Shown here: positions 19,704 to 29,231 of the stretch, in pieces | Layout of the letters: every line of letters starts with the position of its first letter | How positions within the stretch are numbered: position 1 is the first letter of the stretch | From: Roseofilum acuticapitatum BLCC-M154 | GTDB taxonomy: Bacteria; Cyanobacteriota; Cyanobacteriia; Cyanobacteriales; Desertifilaceae | DNA length: 58,222 nt | Assembly (NCBI RefSeq): GCF_030068475.1 | Contig: NZ_JAQOSP010000124.1 | Location: 1-58,222 of the forward strand | Direction of reading: 5' to 3' | Program-made: the position numbers and the translations under genes | The notes under the pieces: model-generated | What the model was told of the DNA's origin: nothing | Databases searched by the model: none | What the model saw: the letters and a program-made list of their open reading frames with translations, nothing else

Positions 19704-19850
19704 TATTAAGTCCGGATAAAGGGTGAAGAAGCGGGCAAGATGCCCGCACTCCTCGAATTCTTTGATCTGACTGGAGTGGGAGCATCTTGCTCCCTAGATT
19801 TTTAATTAGGGTATTTCCGCTTCGCGGACATGAATAAGCGAACTTGATAT
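19703..19850 (-). repeat. MITE-like palindromic element, copy A
   Basis: This 148-bp element lies between convergent genes. Its left end (ATATTAAG) starts on the final A of the SDR stop codon and its right end is CTTGATAT. It contains three hairpins: GCGGGCA-AGA-TGCCCGC, GGGAGCA-TCT-TGCTCCC, and TCCGCTTCGCGGA. The reverse complement is almost identical to 56995-57160, and the two inner hairpins recur at 47854-47946 and, three times, in 52508-52747. Confidence 0.8.
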
Positions 19851-19888
19851 AACCCACCATTTTAGGGTTTTCACGGCACTAGGGCAAA

Positions 19889-22800
19889 TTAAGGATTACC
19901 AATAAGGGTAAATCCTGACCAATAATAGGGATGAATCAGATTAAGTTGAACGCCGGTATCGAGTTCGGGGGGTAAATCAATTTCGCCAAAATTGCCAATT
20001 AATTTACCCTCTTTAATTTGCACTTCTTGGCGCAATAGGGCTATCTGCGCCCTACGCAGAGCCGCAGCTTTGGTAGGTTCGGTTTGTAAGTGATGGTAAA
20101 ATTCCGACATTAAGCCTAATGCGCCTAAATCACTGGCATACCATAAGCTGGCTAAGGCTGATTTTGCCCCAGATTGAACGGCTAAACCGGCAAAGCCAAA
20201 TTCGGCTTGGGGATCGCCTAATGCAGTACGACAGGCACTTAATACCAGTAATTCTACGGTTGGATTAGTTAGGTTTAAGTCAGAAATTTCATCGAGTCTC
20301 AGTTTACGATCCCAAAACTGAATATAAGACTCTTCAATCTTACCCGGTTTGAATTGACCATGGGTAGCTAAATGAATAATACCATAGTTGGATTGAGTGC
20401 GTTGTTGGTTGAAGTTTTCAACGGTTAATTCTTGGTTCAAAAAGGCTTGTCCTGGCCAAAGTTGTTCCGAAATGGTACTGAGTTCAACGGGGACAGCAGG
20501 TAAGGGAGATTGATCGCTAAATTCAGACGCTCCCATGGCGAGGATGGGCGTATTTTGCAGTGTTTGATAGCTCGTATCAGTTAAGCTTAAGCTAGGAACT
20601 AAGCTAAATTGGTATTTTTCTACTAAGAATTGTTCGCCATCGTGCAATGCAGCAATGGGTAGGCTACGCAGTCCACTATCTAAGCTGAATAATAAGGTGG
20701 TAATGCCTTGGGCTTCTAATTCCGGTTCTATGGGTTTAATTAACCATTGATAAAGCTGTTGTGAAGCTTGTAAATAACTGGTGGTGCGGCGGCGAGTGGG
20801 ATCGGCAATTTCGGTTTGAAAGGCTTGGATTTTGGCCATTAATACGGCGTTTGAGGCTTCAGGAATTGAGCGATAAATGGGTTCTCCTGTGGGGGGTACT
20901 AGCACTAAATCGAGTTGCTCAGAACTAGAAATGATATAGAGTAGGGCTGAAGGGTTCTGAGTTTGGGCGCTTATTTTTTCGAGTTGCTCTTGAATCTGGG
21001 GAAAGGTGAGTTGCTGTTGGGGTAAGGGTTTATTGAAGTAATCGGCAAATTCTTCGCTCAAGAGGCGATCGCCCACTTCAACCGCTTGCTGTAATTGTCC
21101 TTCATCAAGTAACCTGCGGAAACTCCCTCGGCTAACCAGGGCAGTTGCGGCTTGCTGAGAATCAATGGTGACTGAGGAAGAGGATAAATCATCGGAGGTT
21201 TCACGGGGTGTGGAGGCGATCGCCCGATTAATCCCGTTAATTATATTACTCGGATTCTGGAGAATATTAATCTCACTATTGCCACTATTGACTGTTTCCC
21301 CATTCCCTGATGGTGGGTTGGGAGTTAGATCAGGAGTCGGCGCTGGCGTTGGCGCTGGCGTTGGTGCAGGAGTTGGAGCAGGAGTCGGGGCTGGTGTTGG
21401 CGCTGGTGTTGGCGCTGGAGTCGGTGCAGGAGTTGGAGCAGGAGTCGGTGCTGGTGTTGGCGCTGGAGTCGGGGCTGGTGCAGGCGCTGGAGCAGGAGTT
21501 GGCGCAGGCGCTGGTGCAGGCGCTGGTGCAGGCGCTGGTGTTGGTGCTGGAGTCGGTGCTGGAGTCGGTGCAGGAGTTGGCGCTGGCGTTGGCGCTGGCG
21601 TTGGTGCAGGAGTTGGCGCTGGTGTTGGCGCAGGAGTTGGTGCAGGAGTTGGTGCAGGAGTTGGCGCTGGCGTTGGTGCAGGAGTTGGCGCTGGTGTTGG
21701 TGCAGGAGTTGGCGCTGGTGTTGGTGCAGGAGTTGGTGCAGGAGTTGGTGCAGGAGTTGGCGCTGGCGTTGGTCCAGGAGTTGGCGCTGGCGTTGGTGCA
21801 GGAGTTGGCGCTGGTGTTGGTGCAGGAGTTGGCGCTGGTGTTGGTGCTGGTGTTGGAGATGGCGTTGGTGTTGGTGTTGGTGTTGGTGTTGGCGCTGGTG
21901 TTGGAGATGGAGTCGGTGCTGGGTTAGGATTGGGTTCAAGGGTAATTGTGCCAGCAGCACCATTCTTAGCACTCGCATCTAAGGTTCCATGGGCGATCGC
22001 CCCATTTCCCGATATAATTCTTAGCGTAATATCACCCGCCGCACCATTTTTTGTGCTTGAATCAATATCTTGGGCTGTAATATCCCCTTCTTGAGTTTCT
22101 AAGGTAGCATCTCCTGAATCCCCATTTTCCGTACTCGAATCGAGAAGACCACTGGTTATAATATTCCCTTGTTGAGTTGCCAAGGTAATATCTCCTGAAT
22201 TCCCATTTTCCGCACTCGCATCAAGAAGACCACCGGTTGTAATGTTCCCTATGGTTTCAACAGTTATCTGAATATTTCCCCCATTGCCATTGCCTAAACT
22301 AGCGCTTGAATTTAGTTCTCCTGTACTTATATTGCCTTGATCGGTAATCAATTCAATTGAACCAGCATTACCGGTTGTAGTGGAAGTATTCAAATTTCCC
22401 GTTGTAATATTCCCCGCAGAAGCGCTTAGGGAGATATTTCCCCCTTGTTGATTATCACTGGTATCCAAGTTCCCCAAGCTAATACTAGCTCCAGAAATGT
22501 TAATGTCTCGACCGGGAGCGGTGATGCTTGAAGACAAGCTCATCCTAAATGAACCATTGTTATCCCCATCTGCATCGGCGGTAAAGGTAATCGATCCGCC
22601 TTCGACAAAATCAAGGGAAACTCCCCTAGAGATGGTAATATTATTGGTGGCTTGCAGTTCTATATTACCGGTTTGTTTTTCTAAGACTTCGGCCGCAATG
22701 GTAATATCATCTCCCGCAAAATCATTAAAGCCAATGGTGGGTAATTCATCCTCAACTTCTGAAGGCACAGAGAAAGAGCTATTGGTGATGGTAATATTTT

Positions 22801-24103
22801 CTGGATCGAGTAAGAGGGTTCCCCATTCTCCACTGGGGGCGCTGACATCTACTGTGCCGGAAAACGTGAGGGTTTCTTTACCGGAAACTTCTACTAATCC
22901 GCCGTTTCCACCCGTTTCTCCGCCTTGCGCTTCTGCTGTGCCGTAAAACTGGGTGGTTCCATCTGACCAAATAATAATTTCTCCCCCATGTCCGAGATCT
23001 AAACTATTAGCACGGATGTGAGAATTCGGGCTAACTAGAGTCTGTTGGGCATTGGGTAGGGGGCCTTGTCCTTGGTACGATCCACCAATGTAAATTTGAC
23101 CGCCATTTTCTGATGTAGAAGCGTCAAGGGTTGCGTCAATGACACCGACTTGAGTGCCGATGACGTTGATGGTTCCGGGGTTGAGGGTGGGTTGGGTATG
23201 GGAAACATCGAGGGTTCCAGAGGCGATCGCCACTCCTGGATTGTCTGGTATTCTAATTCTAGAACCGGTTAACATCACCTCTCCCTGAGCATTCACCTCA
23301 ATCTGGGAAGCATGGGTTAATGCTCCCCCAGAGAGCAATTCGGGAAGGGAGAGGGGGTTAAAGGGAACGGACTGGCGATCGCCAACCGGAAGCTCTAAAC
23401 TCAGTAAATGGCCCTCTTGGGAAATCCGTAGGCTATGATTGCCAGGAACTGCACCCAAGGTAATCGTTCCCCCTGGTGCATTGAGCGTACCTAAGTTAAT
23501 CACTGTACCACCGGTTAAGCTCAAATCTTGACCCGGATTAACCGTTAAGTCCCCCCAATTCAAAATTACGCCGGGACTTGCTCCATCAAACCGAAATGCA
23601 TGGGGTTTACCGGTCAAAACTTGCCAATTATTGTCCCCAAAAGCCTTAAACCATTGATTTTCTCCAAAACCAATGCCAGTAGCCGTTGTAGCGTGAAATG
23701 CGGCGGGAACATTCAGTTGAGCATTGGGGCCAAAAATAATACCGGCAGGATTAATTAAGTAGAGGTTTGAAGTCCCTCCCAACACCTGAATTAACCCATT
23801 AATGGTAGATGGACTCCCCCCATTAATGCGGCTGAAAATATTCTCAATTCCCGGTGTCGATAAAAAATTGGCTACCTGATGGGGATGGAGTCCAAATTGA
23901 ATAAAACTATGAAATAAATTCGCACCATTAGCAGAAGAACTGCCCCCTTGGATATAAAATTGATTCCCCTGGGGAATAACCGTAGTTCCTGTACCATCAG
24001 GAGCGGGTACAATCGTTTGAGCTTGTGCCATGAGGAAATAGTTTCCGCATAACCACAGGCAAAGGGTGAGCAGGGGATTCAATCCGTTTATCCGCAAGGA
24101 CAT
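19889..24103 (-). CDS. Two-partner-secretion passenger with CHAT protease domain
   Basis: This 1,404-residue protein has a signal peptide (residues 1 to about 29, cleavage near MAQAQ) and a filamentous-haemagglutinin TPS domain at about 30-150 ([33 protein letters not shown]). A beta-helical region runs to about 720, with NITTGxLNTS-type repeats at 540-720. Residues about 720-932 are a Pro-Ala-Pro-Thr tract. A helical segment then leads to a C-terminal CHAT domain (about 1100-1404) with H1248 in HLATHGQF and C1291 in [10 protein letters not shown], the caspase-like catalytic pair. TPS passengers are moved across the outer membrane by a TpsB partner, which is not in the window. It follows a DUF928 gene with a 6-bp gap. 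Architecture is clear; substrate and role are unknown. Confidence 0.9.
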   Translation of the reverse strand: MSLRINGLNPLLTLCLWLCGNYFLMAQAQTIVPAPDGTGTTVIPQGNQFYIQGGSSSANGANLFHSFIQFGLHPHQVANFLSTPGIENIFSRINGGSPSTINGLIQVLGGTSNLYLINPAGIIFGPNAQLNVPAAFHATTATGIGFGENQWFKAFGDNNWQVLTGKPHAFRFDGASPGVILNWGDLTVNPGQDLSLTGGTVINLGTLNAPGGTITLGAVPGNHSLRISQEGHLLSLELPVGDRQSVPFNPLSLPELLSGGALTHASQIEVNAQGEVMLTGSRIRIPDNPGVAIASGTLDVSHTQPTLNPGTINVIGTQVGVIDATLDASTSENGGQIYIGGSYQGQGPLPNAQQTLVSPNSHIRANSLDLGHGGEIIIWSDGTTQFYGTAEAQGGETGGNGGLVEVSGKETLTFSGTVDVSAPSGEWGTLLLDPENITITNSSFSVPSEVEDELPTIGFNDFAGDDITIAAEVLEKQTGNIELQATNNITISRGVSLDFVEGGSITFTADADGDNNGSFRMSLSSSITAPGRDINISGASISLGNLDTSDNQQGGNISLSASAGNITTGNLNTSTTTGNAGSIELITDQGNISTGELNSSASLGNGNGGNIQITVETIGNITTGGLLDASAENGNSGDITLATQQGNIITSGLLDSSTENGDSGDATLETQEGDITAQDIDSSTKNGAAGDITLRIISGNGAIAHGTLDASAKNGAAGTITLEPNPNPAPTPSPTPAPTPTPTPTPTPSPTPAPTPAPTPAPTPAPTPAPTPAPTPGPTPAPTPAPTPAPTPAPTPAPTPAPTPAPTPAPTPAPTPAPTPAPTPAPTPAPTPAPTPAPTPAPTPAPTPAPTPAPTPAPAPAPAPAPAPTPAPAPAPAPTPAPTPAPTPAPTPAPTPAPTPAPTPAPTPAPTPAPTPAPTPAPTPDLTPNPPSGNGETVNSGNSEINILQNPSNIINGINRAIASTPRETSDDLSSSSVTIDSQQAATALVSRGSFRRLLDEGQLQQAVEVGDRLLSEEFADYFNKPLPQQQLTFPQIQEQLEKISAQTQNPSALLYIISSSEQLDLVLVPPTGEPIYRSIPEASNAVLMAKIQAFQTEIADPTRRRTTSYLQASQQLYQWLIKPIEPELEAQGITTLLFSLDSGLRSLPIAALHDGEQFLVEKYQFSLVPSLSLTDTSYQTLQNTPILAMGASEFSDQSPLPAVPVELSTISEQLWPGQAFLNQELTVENFNQQRTQSNYGIIHLATHGQFKPGKIEESYIQFWDRKLRLDEISDLNLTNPTVELLVLSACRTALGDPQAEFGFAGLAVQSGAKSALASLWYASDLGALGLMSEFYHHLQTEPTKAAALRRAQIALLRQEVQIKEGKLIGNFGEIDLPPELDTGVQLNLIHPYYWSGFTLIGNP
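21310..21945 (-). repeat. Pro-Ala-Pro-Thr coding microsatellite
   Basis: About 640 bp of imperfect 12-bp units (GTTGGCGCTGGT-like on the plus strand) encode alternating PTPA. Unit variants GTTGGTGCAGGA, GTTGGCGCTGGT and GTCGGTGCAGGA are arranged in higher-order blocks, with identical runs near 21661-21720 and 21781-21840. The tract is open in several frames on both strands, purely because its period is a multiple of three. Confidence 0.93.
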
Positions 24104-24109
24104 GGGTGA

Positions 24110-24862
24110 TTATTGAAGTTCACTCAGTGAAAGAATGGGAGTATTGGCAAATGCATCCAGTTGAACAGAGCGCAGTAGGGTTTCCCATTGACTGGCGATC
24201 GCCTCATTTTGGGGATTCTCATTATACAACTTAGCCATGGCAGATAGGGCATCATGCCAAATCCCTGACTCAGCATAGATCTTGGGTAGAGCTTCTGGAT
24301 TAGCGGCTTGAATTTGAGCTTTTAGATCGCCATCAGCTTCCATACGTTCAATCCAGCCATCCACGATGATATCACCCGTGCGGTCTTGAGGATCGCAAAC
24401 TACGGATAAGTACCAATGATAAAGCTCATTCTCTTTTAATCCTTCCATCTCATCTGGAGATAACTCAATACCGACAATTCCCGATGCAGAAGGAGCAGGT
24501 AGTTCTTTCTCGTAGATAATGGTTTGGTCGTTTTTGTCCAATAAGGTAAATTTCACCGTTTTACCTTCTGCTTTCGGTACATACCAAAATAAAGTCGGAT
24601 GGCTCTCTAAAGTTAAGGCTAAATCTTTGACTGGAACTAAAGCCGTTAAGGGTTCAGCATTCGCATCAGAAACACTACAGCCACGAGTACCCACATCTGC
24701 CGTTCTGGGGGGCGCTCCTCTGCCTGGAGGATTAAAGGCTTGGGCGATTTCAAAGCTGGGTCTAGGGAGGGCAGTTGAGGCACTTTGCCAACCCAGAGTT
24801 GCCAAGAAGGTTAAGGTGGCTAACTGATAAGTAATTTTTGATAAATGGGTGTTCTTTTTCAC
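24110..24862 (-). CDS. DUF928 family exported protein
   Basis: This protein of about 250 residues has a signal peptide (ATLTFLATLGWQSASTALP) followed by a globular domain of the DUF928 type. Landmarks are the cysteine of GTRGCSVSD, SHPTLFWYVP, an immunoglobulin-like strand pattern, ELYHWYLSVVCD, the second cysteine, and GWIERMEADGDL. I chose the GTG at 24862, which sits just before the signal sequence and has AGG 9 nt upstream. An ATG at 24940 would add 26 residues before the signal. The gene ends 6 bp before the TPS-CHAT gene, so the two are probably one operon. The function of DUF928 is not known; here it may help the secreted CHAT protein. Confidence 0.75.
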   Translation of the reverse strand: MKKNTHLSKITYQLATLTFLATLGWQSASTALPRPSFEIAQAFNPPGRGAPPRTADVGTRGCSVSDANAEPLTALVPVKDLALTLESHPTLFWYVPKAEGKTVKFTLLDKNDQTIIYEKELPAPSASGIVGIELSPDEMEGLKENELYHWYLSVVCDPQDRTGDIIVDGWIERMEADGDLKAQIQAANPEALPKIYAESGIWHDALSAMAKLYNENPQNEAIASQWETLLRSVQLDAFANTPILSLSELQ

Positions 24863-25173
24863 TGTTGATGACCTGTATTCTACGATGGACACACTAAAGG
24901 CGTTTTTGAGATTTAGATCCTCTTCTCTCTGCCAATCCACAGAGTTGTAAGGAGAGAAGCCCTAATATAACCAGTTTAGTTTTTTTCCTTTCCATCCCTA
25001 ACCGAGCAACTACGGATTTTTATTTGAAGTTTCGATTAAGAGCGTTGCTAGAGTTTGAGATAGAGACTAAAAAACCGATCCTTAAGTTTTTGGGATTGGA
25101 TTTTTTCTTTTCTTCCGGAAGAAAGCCAAAAAGGATGTAGTCTATAGATCGATCTTAACTGACTTATTTCTGA

Positions 25174-25196
25174 CAAAAAAAGGGGGTTAGCCCCCC
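25174..25196 (-). terminator. Intrinsic terminator of gor
   Basis: Read on the minus strand, GGGGG-CTAA-CCCCC is followed by a run of T residues, a classical intrinsic terminator. It lies about 300 nt after the gor stop and before the DUF928 promoter region. The remainder of the 24863-25496 gap holds palindromic repeats (see 25371) and AT-rich sequence, with no gene. Confidence 0.7.
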
Positions 25197-25370
25197 GATC
25201 GCCCCTTACACTTCTTCATATAGCCAACCTAAATGAGTTGTGTAACGATTGCCCCTCATCCCCCTACCCCCTTCTCCCACAGGAGCTTGTCTTGTAGGGG
25301 TTTGAAGATACCCTCTCAATTTGGCTAAAAATCATCCAATATCACCAGGTTTGCTGGTGTGTTGACAATC

Positions 25371-25400
25371 TGTAGGGGCGAACGGCCGTTCGCCCCTACA
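25371..25400. repeat. Perfect 30-bp palindrome
   Basis: TGTAGGGGCGAACGG is followed directly by its exact reverse complement. It shares the TGTAGGGGCG start with the REP-like units around the transposase at 27059, but the inner half differs. Such palindromes occur in many copies in cyanobacterial genomes. Confidence 0.8.
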
Positions 25401-25496
25401 TACCAGATCGTAGTTCAATGAAACTCCTACAAGATTAGCTCCCACGGGAGAGGGATATAGGGAGAGGGCATTTCCCTCACCTGTGACATTCAGCTA

Positions 25497-26846
25497 TTAG
25501 CGCATGGTGACAAATTCTTCGGCTGAACTGGGGTGGATGCCAACTGTGGCATCAAAGTTGGCTTTTGTGGCTCCCATTTTTAGGGCGATCGCCACCCCTT
25601 GGATAATTTCTCCCGCATGTTCGCCCACCATATGCGCTCCCAAAACCTTATCCGTTTCTTCATTCACGACTAATTTCATCAGAGTACGGTCTTCTCGGCC
25701 GCTCACCGTATGATAAAGGGGTCTAAATTTGGCGCGATAAATCTTAATTTTATCCCCATATTGGGCGCGGGCTTCTTCTTCAGTCAAGCCCACGGTTCCC
25801 GCTTCAGGATGGGAAAAGACGGCTGTGGGGATATTATCATAAGCCATCTGCCGAGGTTTGCCGCCAAAATGGGTATCAGCAAGAGCGCGACCTTCACCAA
25901 TAGCAACCGGGGTTAAATTCACCCGATCTGTACAGTCTCCGACGGCGTAAATATGCTCGATATTGGTACGACTATTGGCATCCACGGCGATCGCCCCATT
26001 TTCCACCGTTATCCCCACTTTCTCTAACCCTAATTTCTCTAAATTGGGTATACGTCCCGTCGCCGAAATCCCTACCGCATCCACAATGACGATTTCCTCC
26101 TCATTTTCCCGCTCAATGGTCACCGCCAGACCTTCATCGGTTTTTTCCACCTGCTTAATCACACTCTTATTCAAAACCCGCACCCCATGGCGCTCCATTT
26201 CCGACTGAATATGGGTACGAATATCCTCATCAAACCCATGTAAGATATGCTCGCGGCGAATTACTTCCGTTACTTCCGTTCCCAGTCCATGGAGAATACA
26301 AGCAAACTCCACACCGATATATCCCCCGCCTAAAATTACTACTCGTTTCGGTTGCTCCGCAAGCTGGAAAATCTGATCGGAAATGAGGGTATGCTCAATC
26401 CCCGGAATATCCGGTTTAACCGGTTTACCCCCCACCGCAATCAAAATTTTATCCGCCGTTACCGTATCTTCCCCAATTTTCAGCGTATGGGGATCGACAA
26501 ACTCGGCATATCCTTGATATAGCTTCACTCCAGAGCGTTCTAACATGCCCTGATAAATCCCATTCAGGCGATCGACTTCCCCATTCACCGCGCCAATCAT
26601 TTTTGTCCAGTCGAGCTGACTTTCCACCGCACTCCAGCCGTAGCCTTGGCTATCTGCAAACCAACCGGGAAAATGGGAAGCATACACCATTAGCTTTTTG
26701 GGAATACAACCTCGGTTCACGCAGGTTCCCCCCAGGCGATCGAATTCTGCAATCCCCACCTTAGCGCCATATTCAGCAGCCCGTCTAGCGGTGGCAATTC
26801 CCCCGGAACCTGCACCAATCACAAATAAATCAAAATCGTAACTCAT
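25497..26846 (-). CDS. gor: Glutathione reductase
   Basis: This 449-residue FAD- and NADPH-dependent flavoprotein reduces glutathione disulfide. It has the FAD loop GAGSGG near the N-terminus, the redox-active disulfide in GGTCVNRGCIPKK, the NAD(P)H loop GGGYIGVE, a second FAD motif (YAVGDCTDRVNLTPVA), and the C-terminal catalytic His in TVGIHPSSAEEF. Glutathione reductase, rather than lipoamide or mercuric reductase, fits the C-terminus and overall length. The frame opens at 26930, but the ATG at 26846 follows a good GGGAGGA ribosome site. Confidence 0.95.
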   Translation of the reverse strand: MSYDFDLFVIGAGSGGIATARRAAEYGAKVGIAEFDRLGGTCVNRGCIPKKLMVYASHFPGWFADSQGYGWSAVESQLDWTKMIGAVNGEVDRLNGIYQGMLERSGVKLYQGYAEFVDPHTLKIGEDTVTADKILIAVGGKPVKPDIPGIEHTLISDQIFQLAEQPKRVVILGGGYIGVEFACILHGLGTEVTEVIRREHILHGFDEDIRTHIQSEMERHGVRVLNKSVIKQVEKTDEGLAVTIERENEEEIVIVDAVGISATGRIPNLEKLGLEKVGITVENGAIAVDANSRTNIEHIYAVGDCTDRVNLTPVAIGEGRALADTHFGGKPRQMAYDNIPTAVFSHPEAGTVGLTEEEARAQYGDKIKIYRAKFRPLYHTVSGREDRTLMKLVVNEETDKVLGAHMVGEHAGEIIQGVAIALKMGATKANFDATVGIHPSSAEEFVTMR

Positions 26847-26891
26847 CGTTGTGTTCCTCCCAATTTCCCTTCTATTGTAATGAATGGGTTT

Positions 26892-27029
26892 TGTAGGGGC
26901 GGGTTCACCCAAATTTAGGACTCCCACCAATTAATATCCTAAACCCGCCCCTATAGTATCTGTTGGTGGGGGCGGGTTTACCTCATTGATTTGTTGGTGT
27001 CCTAGATCTGGGTATAACCCGCCCCTACA
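26892..27029. repeat. REP-like repeat cluster upstream of RAYT
   Basis: Four units with the core TAGGGGCGGGTT or its complement lie at 26892-26905 (forward), 26938-26955 (reverse), 26964-26982 (forward, diverged) and 27010-27029 (reverse). They form two inverted pairs between gor and the transposase. The last unit, 27002-27029, is an inverted copy of the sequence just after the transposase gene. Confidence 0.8.
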
Positions 27030-27058
27030 GGGCAATGCCCTCAATATCAAATCTTTAA

Positions 27059-27496
27059 ATGTCTGGATCTTGTTATCATATTACGGTGCGCTGTAATAAT
27101 CGGGAATTTCGCTTAACCCGGTTAGAATGCCGTCAAGTCTTTCTCTATATCCTCAAAAAAGCTATCCTCAAATATAACTTTAGGCTTTATAGTTTATGCA
27201 TTATGTCCAATCATATTCACTATTTGATTGAGCCACAAAATCCTGGGGATATTCCGAAAATTATGCATTACCTCAATTGGTATTCTGCCATGTGTTTTAA
27301 TCGGATGTTGAAGCGGTGTGGGCATTTTTGGGAGAAACGCTACCATAAGACGGAATTTCTCACCTCTGATAGCCGACGCGCTCTCAACACAATTCGCTAT
27401 ATTCATGCTAATCCCAAAGCGGCGAATATGCAGCCGGGATTTTTCTATGATTTTAGTAATATCAAATCTATTTATTTACACTACAGATCTCTGTAG
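27059..27496 (+). CDS. REP-associated tyrosine transposase (RAYT)
   Basis: This 145-residue Y1/HUH single-strand transposase of the IS200-like group has an N-terminal GSCYHITVRCNNREF segment, the HUH pair in SNHIHYLIEP, and the catalytic tyrosine in NTIRYIHANP. RAYT enzymes cut and join REP palindromes. Consistent with this, GTAGGGGCGGGTT-type palindromes flank the gene on both sides in inverted orientation. The stop codon TAG (27494-27496) lies inside the downstream palindrome, so the C-terminus is shaped by the repeat. The protein is at the short end for the family but has all core motifs and may be active. Confidence 0.88.
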   Translation: MSGSCYHITVRCNNREFRLTRLECRQVFLYILKKAILKYNFRLYSLCIMSNHIHYLIEPQNPGDIPKIMHYLNWYSAMCFNRMLKRCGHFWEKRYHKTEFLTSDSRRALNTIRYIHANPKAANMQPGFFYDFSNIKSIYLHYRSL

Positions 27497-27522
27497 GGGC
27501 GGGTTATACCCAAATCTTGTAG
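27492..27522. repeat. REP-like unit downstream of RAYT
   Basis: The sequence from TGTAGGGGCGGGTT onward through ATACCCAAATCTTGTAG is the inverted, nearly identical counterpart of 27002-27029. Together the two bracket the transposase gene like terminal inverted repeats. Confidence 0.8.
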
Positions 27523-27570
27523 ACTGACGACTATTTTTGTATTCATGTCCGCTTGCGGAAACCCGCTCCG

Positions 27571-27609
27571 TTCGCAATGACATACTGTAACTGATTATTC
27601 GGATTTGAT
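27571..27609 (+). repeat. Dispersed 39-bp repeat, copy 1
   Basis: The segment from TTCGCAATGACAT to TTCGGATTTGAT is the reverse complement of 40354-40392 with one mismatch. It lies just after a TCCGCTTGCGGA hairpin (27548-27560). An A/T-rich heptamer run (TTTTTAA repeated, about 27651-27680) follows before the GUN4 kinase stop. No gene is visible in 27497-27761. Confidence 0.7.
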
Positions 27610-27761
27610 TTATTACTGATGAAAGGGCCTGCTCATAAGATATTCATCATTTTTAATTTTTAATTTTTAATTTTTAATTGATTTGAAATCCGCAAACGTA
27701 GGAATACCGTACCGATGAGATTGATAAGAAATAATTATGAATGCTGGGAAACCCTTATGTG

Positions 27762-29231
27762 CTAGAGTCTAGAGAAGAGAAAAGAGTACCCCCCACCTCC
27801 CCCCCCCGAAACCCACCAAACCAAACCAACCCAACCCACTCCAAACACCACGGGCAAATGACCTTGTAGTGCGTTTGTAGTAAAGGTGTAATCACTGTAG
27901 CTTAACCATGAACCGTTTTTACGCCAGCCGACGCGATCGCCTAACCTCACATAAGTATTATAATCATATTCTCCCAGCTTTCCTCCCAAGTCAAGCCAAA
28001 TCTGCTTTTGCACGCTAAAGCCAAATTGACCTTTGCTATATTTCACCCATAACTGGTCAATGGTTCTCAAGTCAGTGCGCGGAAAGTTTTTCAAATCTGC
28101 ATCACGAAACCACTCCTCTTTTTCCCGTTTCGCTGCTTCCAGCATTCTGCGGTAGGTTTCCTCATCCGCATCCTTCCATTTCTGCTGCTGCAACAGTTGC
28201 TGCAAGCGAGTATAGTCTACCCCCCGCTCTGACCTTAAATCATCCCCTGGTGGAGGCACAGGAGCAGGCGATGGAGTAGCCGTCCGCTTCCCGTGCTGCC
28301 GACTCTCCCACCATCCCTCAATTTCCTGCGCTCTCTCTGTCGGCTCCATGGGTAGTGCTGCCCGGATTAACCCTAACCACGGCTCCCCGATTCCTGTCGG
28401 CTGCCAATCTTTCTCAACCAATAACCTTTCAAGGGCTGAAGGGGGTAGCTTACCCGTCACCATTTCATGCAAAATCATCCCCATTTCAAAAATATCACTG
28501 AAACTCCCGATCGCTCGTAAGCCCATCACCTCTGGAGCTGTATAGGCTTCTGTAAACATTCGGGTGGTGCTGCGACGACTGCCCGCCCTTGTCGCCAGAG
28601 ATTGTTTCGCTGCCCCAAAATCAACTATTTTGACCTTCCCCTCTGGGTCTATCATCAGATTATCCGGCTTGAGATCCAAATGATAAATCCCTTGCCTATG
28701 GGCAGCCCCTAATCCCGCTACCCCTTGCGCCATCATATTTTCTATCTCTTTTTCTGACAAAGATTTCTTCTCTTCCAGATATTTCTTCAGGGTTTTCCCC
28801 GCAACCAACTCCATCACCAAATAGACTGTCTCTCTTTCTTCAAAGTAATGTTCTACTCTGACAACACGGGGATGGTTAATTTTTGCCAGCAGTTTCCCTT
28901 CCTTGAGAAATCTTGCTTTTCCTTTATTAAAGTCTTCTACCTGGGGGCGAGGTATGGTGATGCTGCCCCTAGCATCTCGGAAGGCTTTCTCTTGGGGGAA
29001 GTATTCTTTGATAGCGACTAATTTCTCTAGGTGGGTATGAATCCCCCGATAGGTAATCCCAAATCCTCCTTGCCCTAGGGCGTAGTCGATTTGATATTGC
29101 CCTCCCTGCAATCTCGTGCCGGGTGGTAGGCAATCTCGCAGCAGGGTAGGCAGATGCATTCCGCAATCCGGGTTAGGGCAGATTTCGGTAGATAGGGGGA
29201 TGCCATCGGTATGGCAAGAGAGACAGCGCAT
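27762..29231 (-). CDS. Ser/Thr protein kinase with GUN4 domain
   Basis: This 489-residue cytoplasmic kinase has an N-terminal zinc-ribbon-like segment (C3, C6, C18, C23), a kinase domain at about 46-310, a Pro-rich linker near 315-330 and a GUN4-like domain at about 340-460. The kinase shows GQGGFG, K75, D186 in HLDLKPDN (Leu replaces Arg of HRD) and D204 in DFG. GUN4 domains bind porphyrins, and in GUN4 proper stimulate Mg-chelatase. In these kinase fusions the domain may sense tetrapyrroles, which is inference. The C-terminal 25 residues are a Trp/Gly-rich tail encoded across a G9 run. Confidence 0.9.
   Translation of the reverse strand: MRCLSCHTDGIPLSTEICPNPDCGMHLPTLLRDCLPPGTRLQGGQYQIDYALGQGGFGITYRGIHTHLEKLVAIKEYFPQEKAFRDARGSITIPRPQVEDFNKGKARFLKEGKLLAKINHPRVVRVEHYFEERETVYLVMELVAGKTLKKYLEEKKSLSEKEIENMMAQGVAGLGAAHRQGIYHLDLKPDNLMIDPEGKVKIVDFGAAKQSLATRAGSRRSTTRMFTEAYTAPEVMGLRAIGSFSDIFEMGMILHEMVTGKLPPSALERLLVEKDWQPTGIGEPWLGLIRAALPMEPTERAQEIEGWWESRQHGKRTATPSPAPVPPPGDDLRSERGVDYTRLQQLLQQQKWKDADEETYRRMLEAAKREKEEWFRDADLKNFPRTDLRTIDQLWVKYSKGQFGFSVQKQIWLDLGGKLGEYDYNTYVRLGDRVGWRKNGSWLSYSDYTFTTNALQGHLPVVFGVGWVGLVWWVSGGGGGGYSFLFSRL

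Noticed and set aside
21165-22094. Long open frames on the plus strand (309 and 205 codons) and a further minus-strand frame over the PTPA tract
   Set aside because: They arise from the 12-bp periodic repeat of the CHAT gene. Their products are monotonous GV/GA or QH/QR runs with no start context, domain or conservation pattern.
24863-25496. Hidden gene in the gor-DUF928 gap
   Set aside because: Only palindromic repeats, a terminator and low-complexity sequence are present, with no open frame of coding character.
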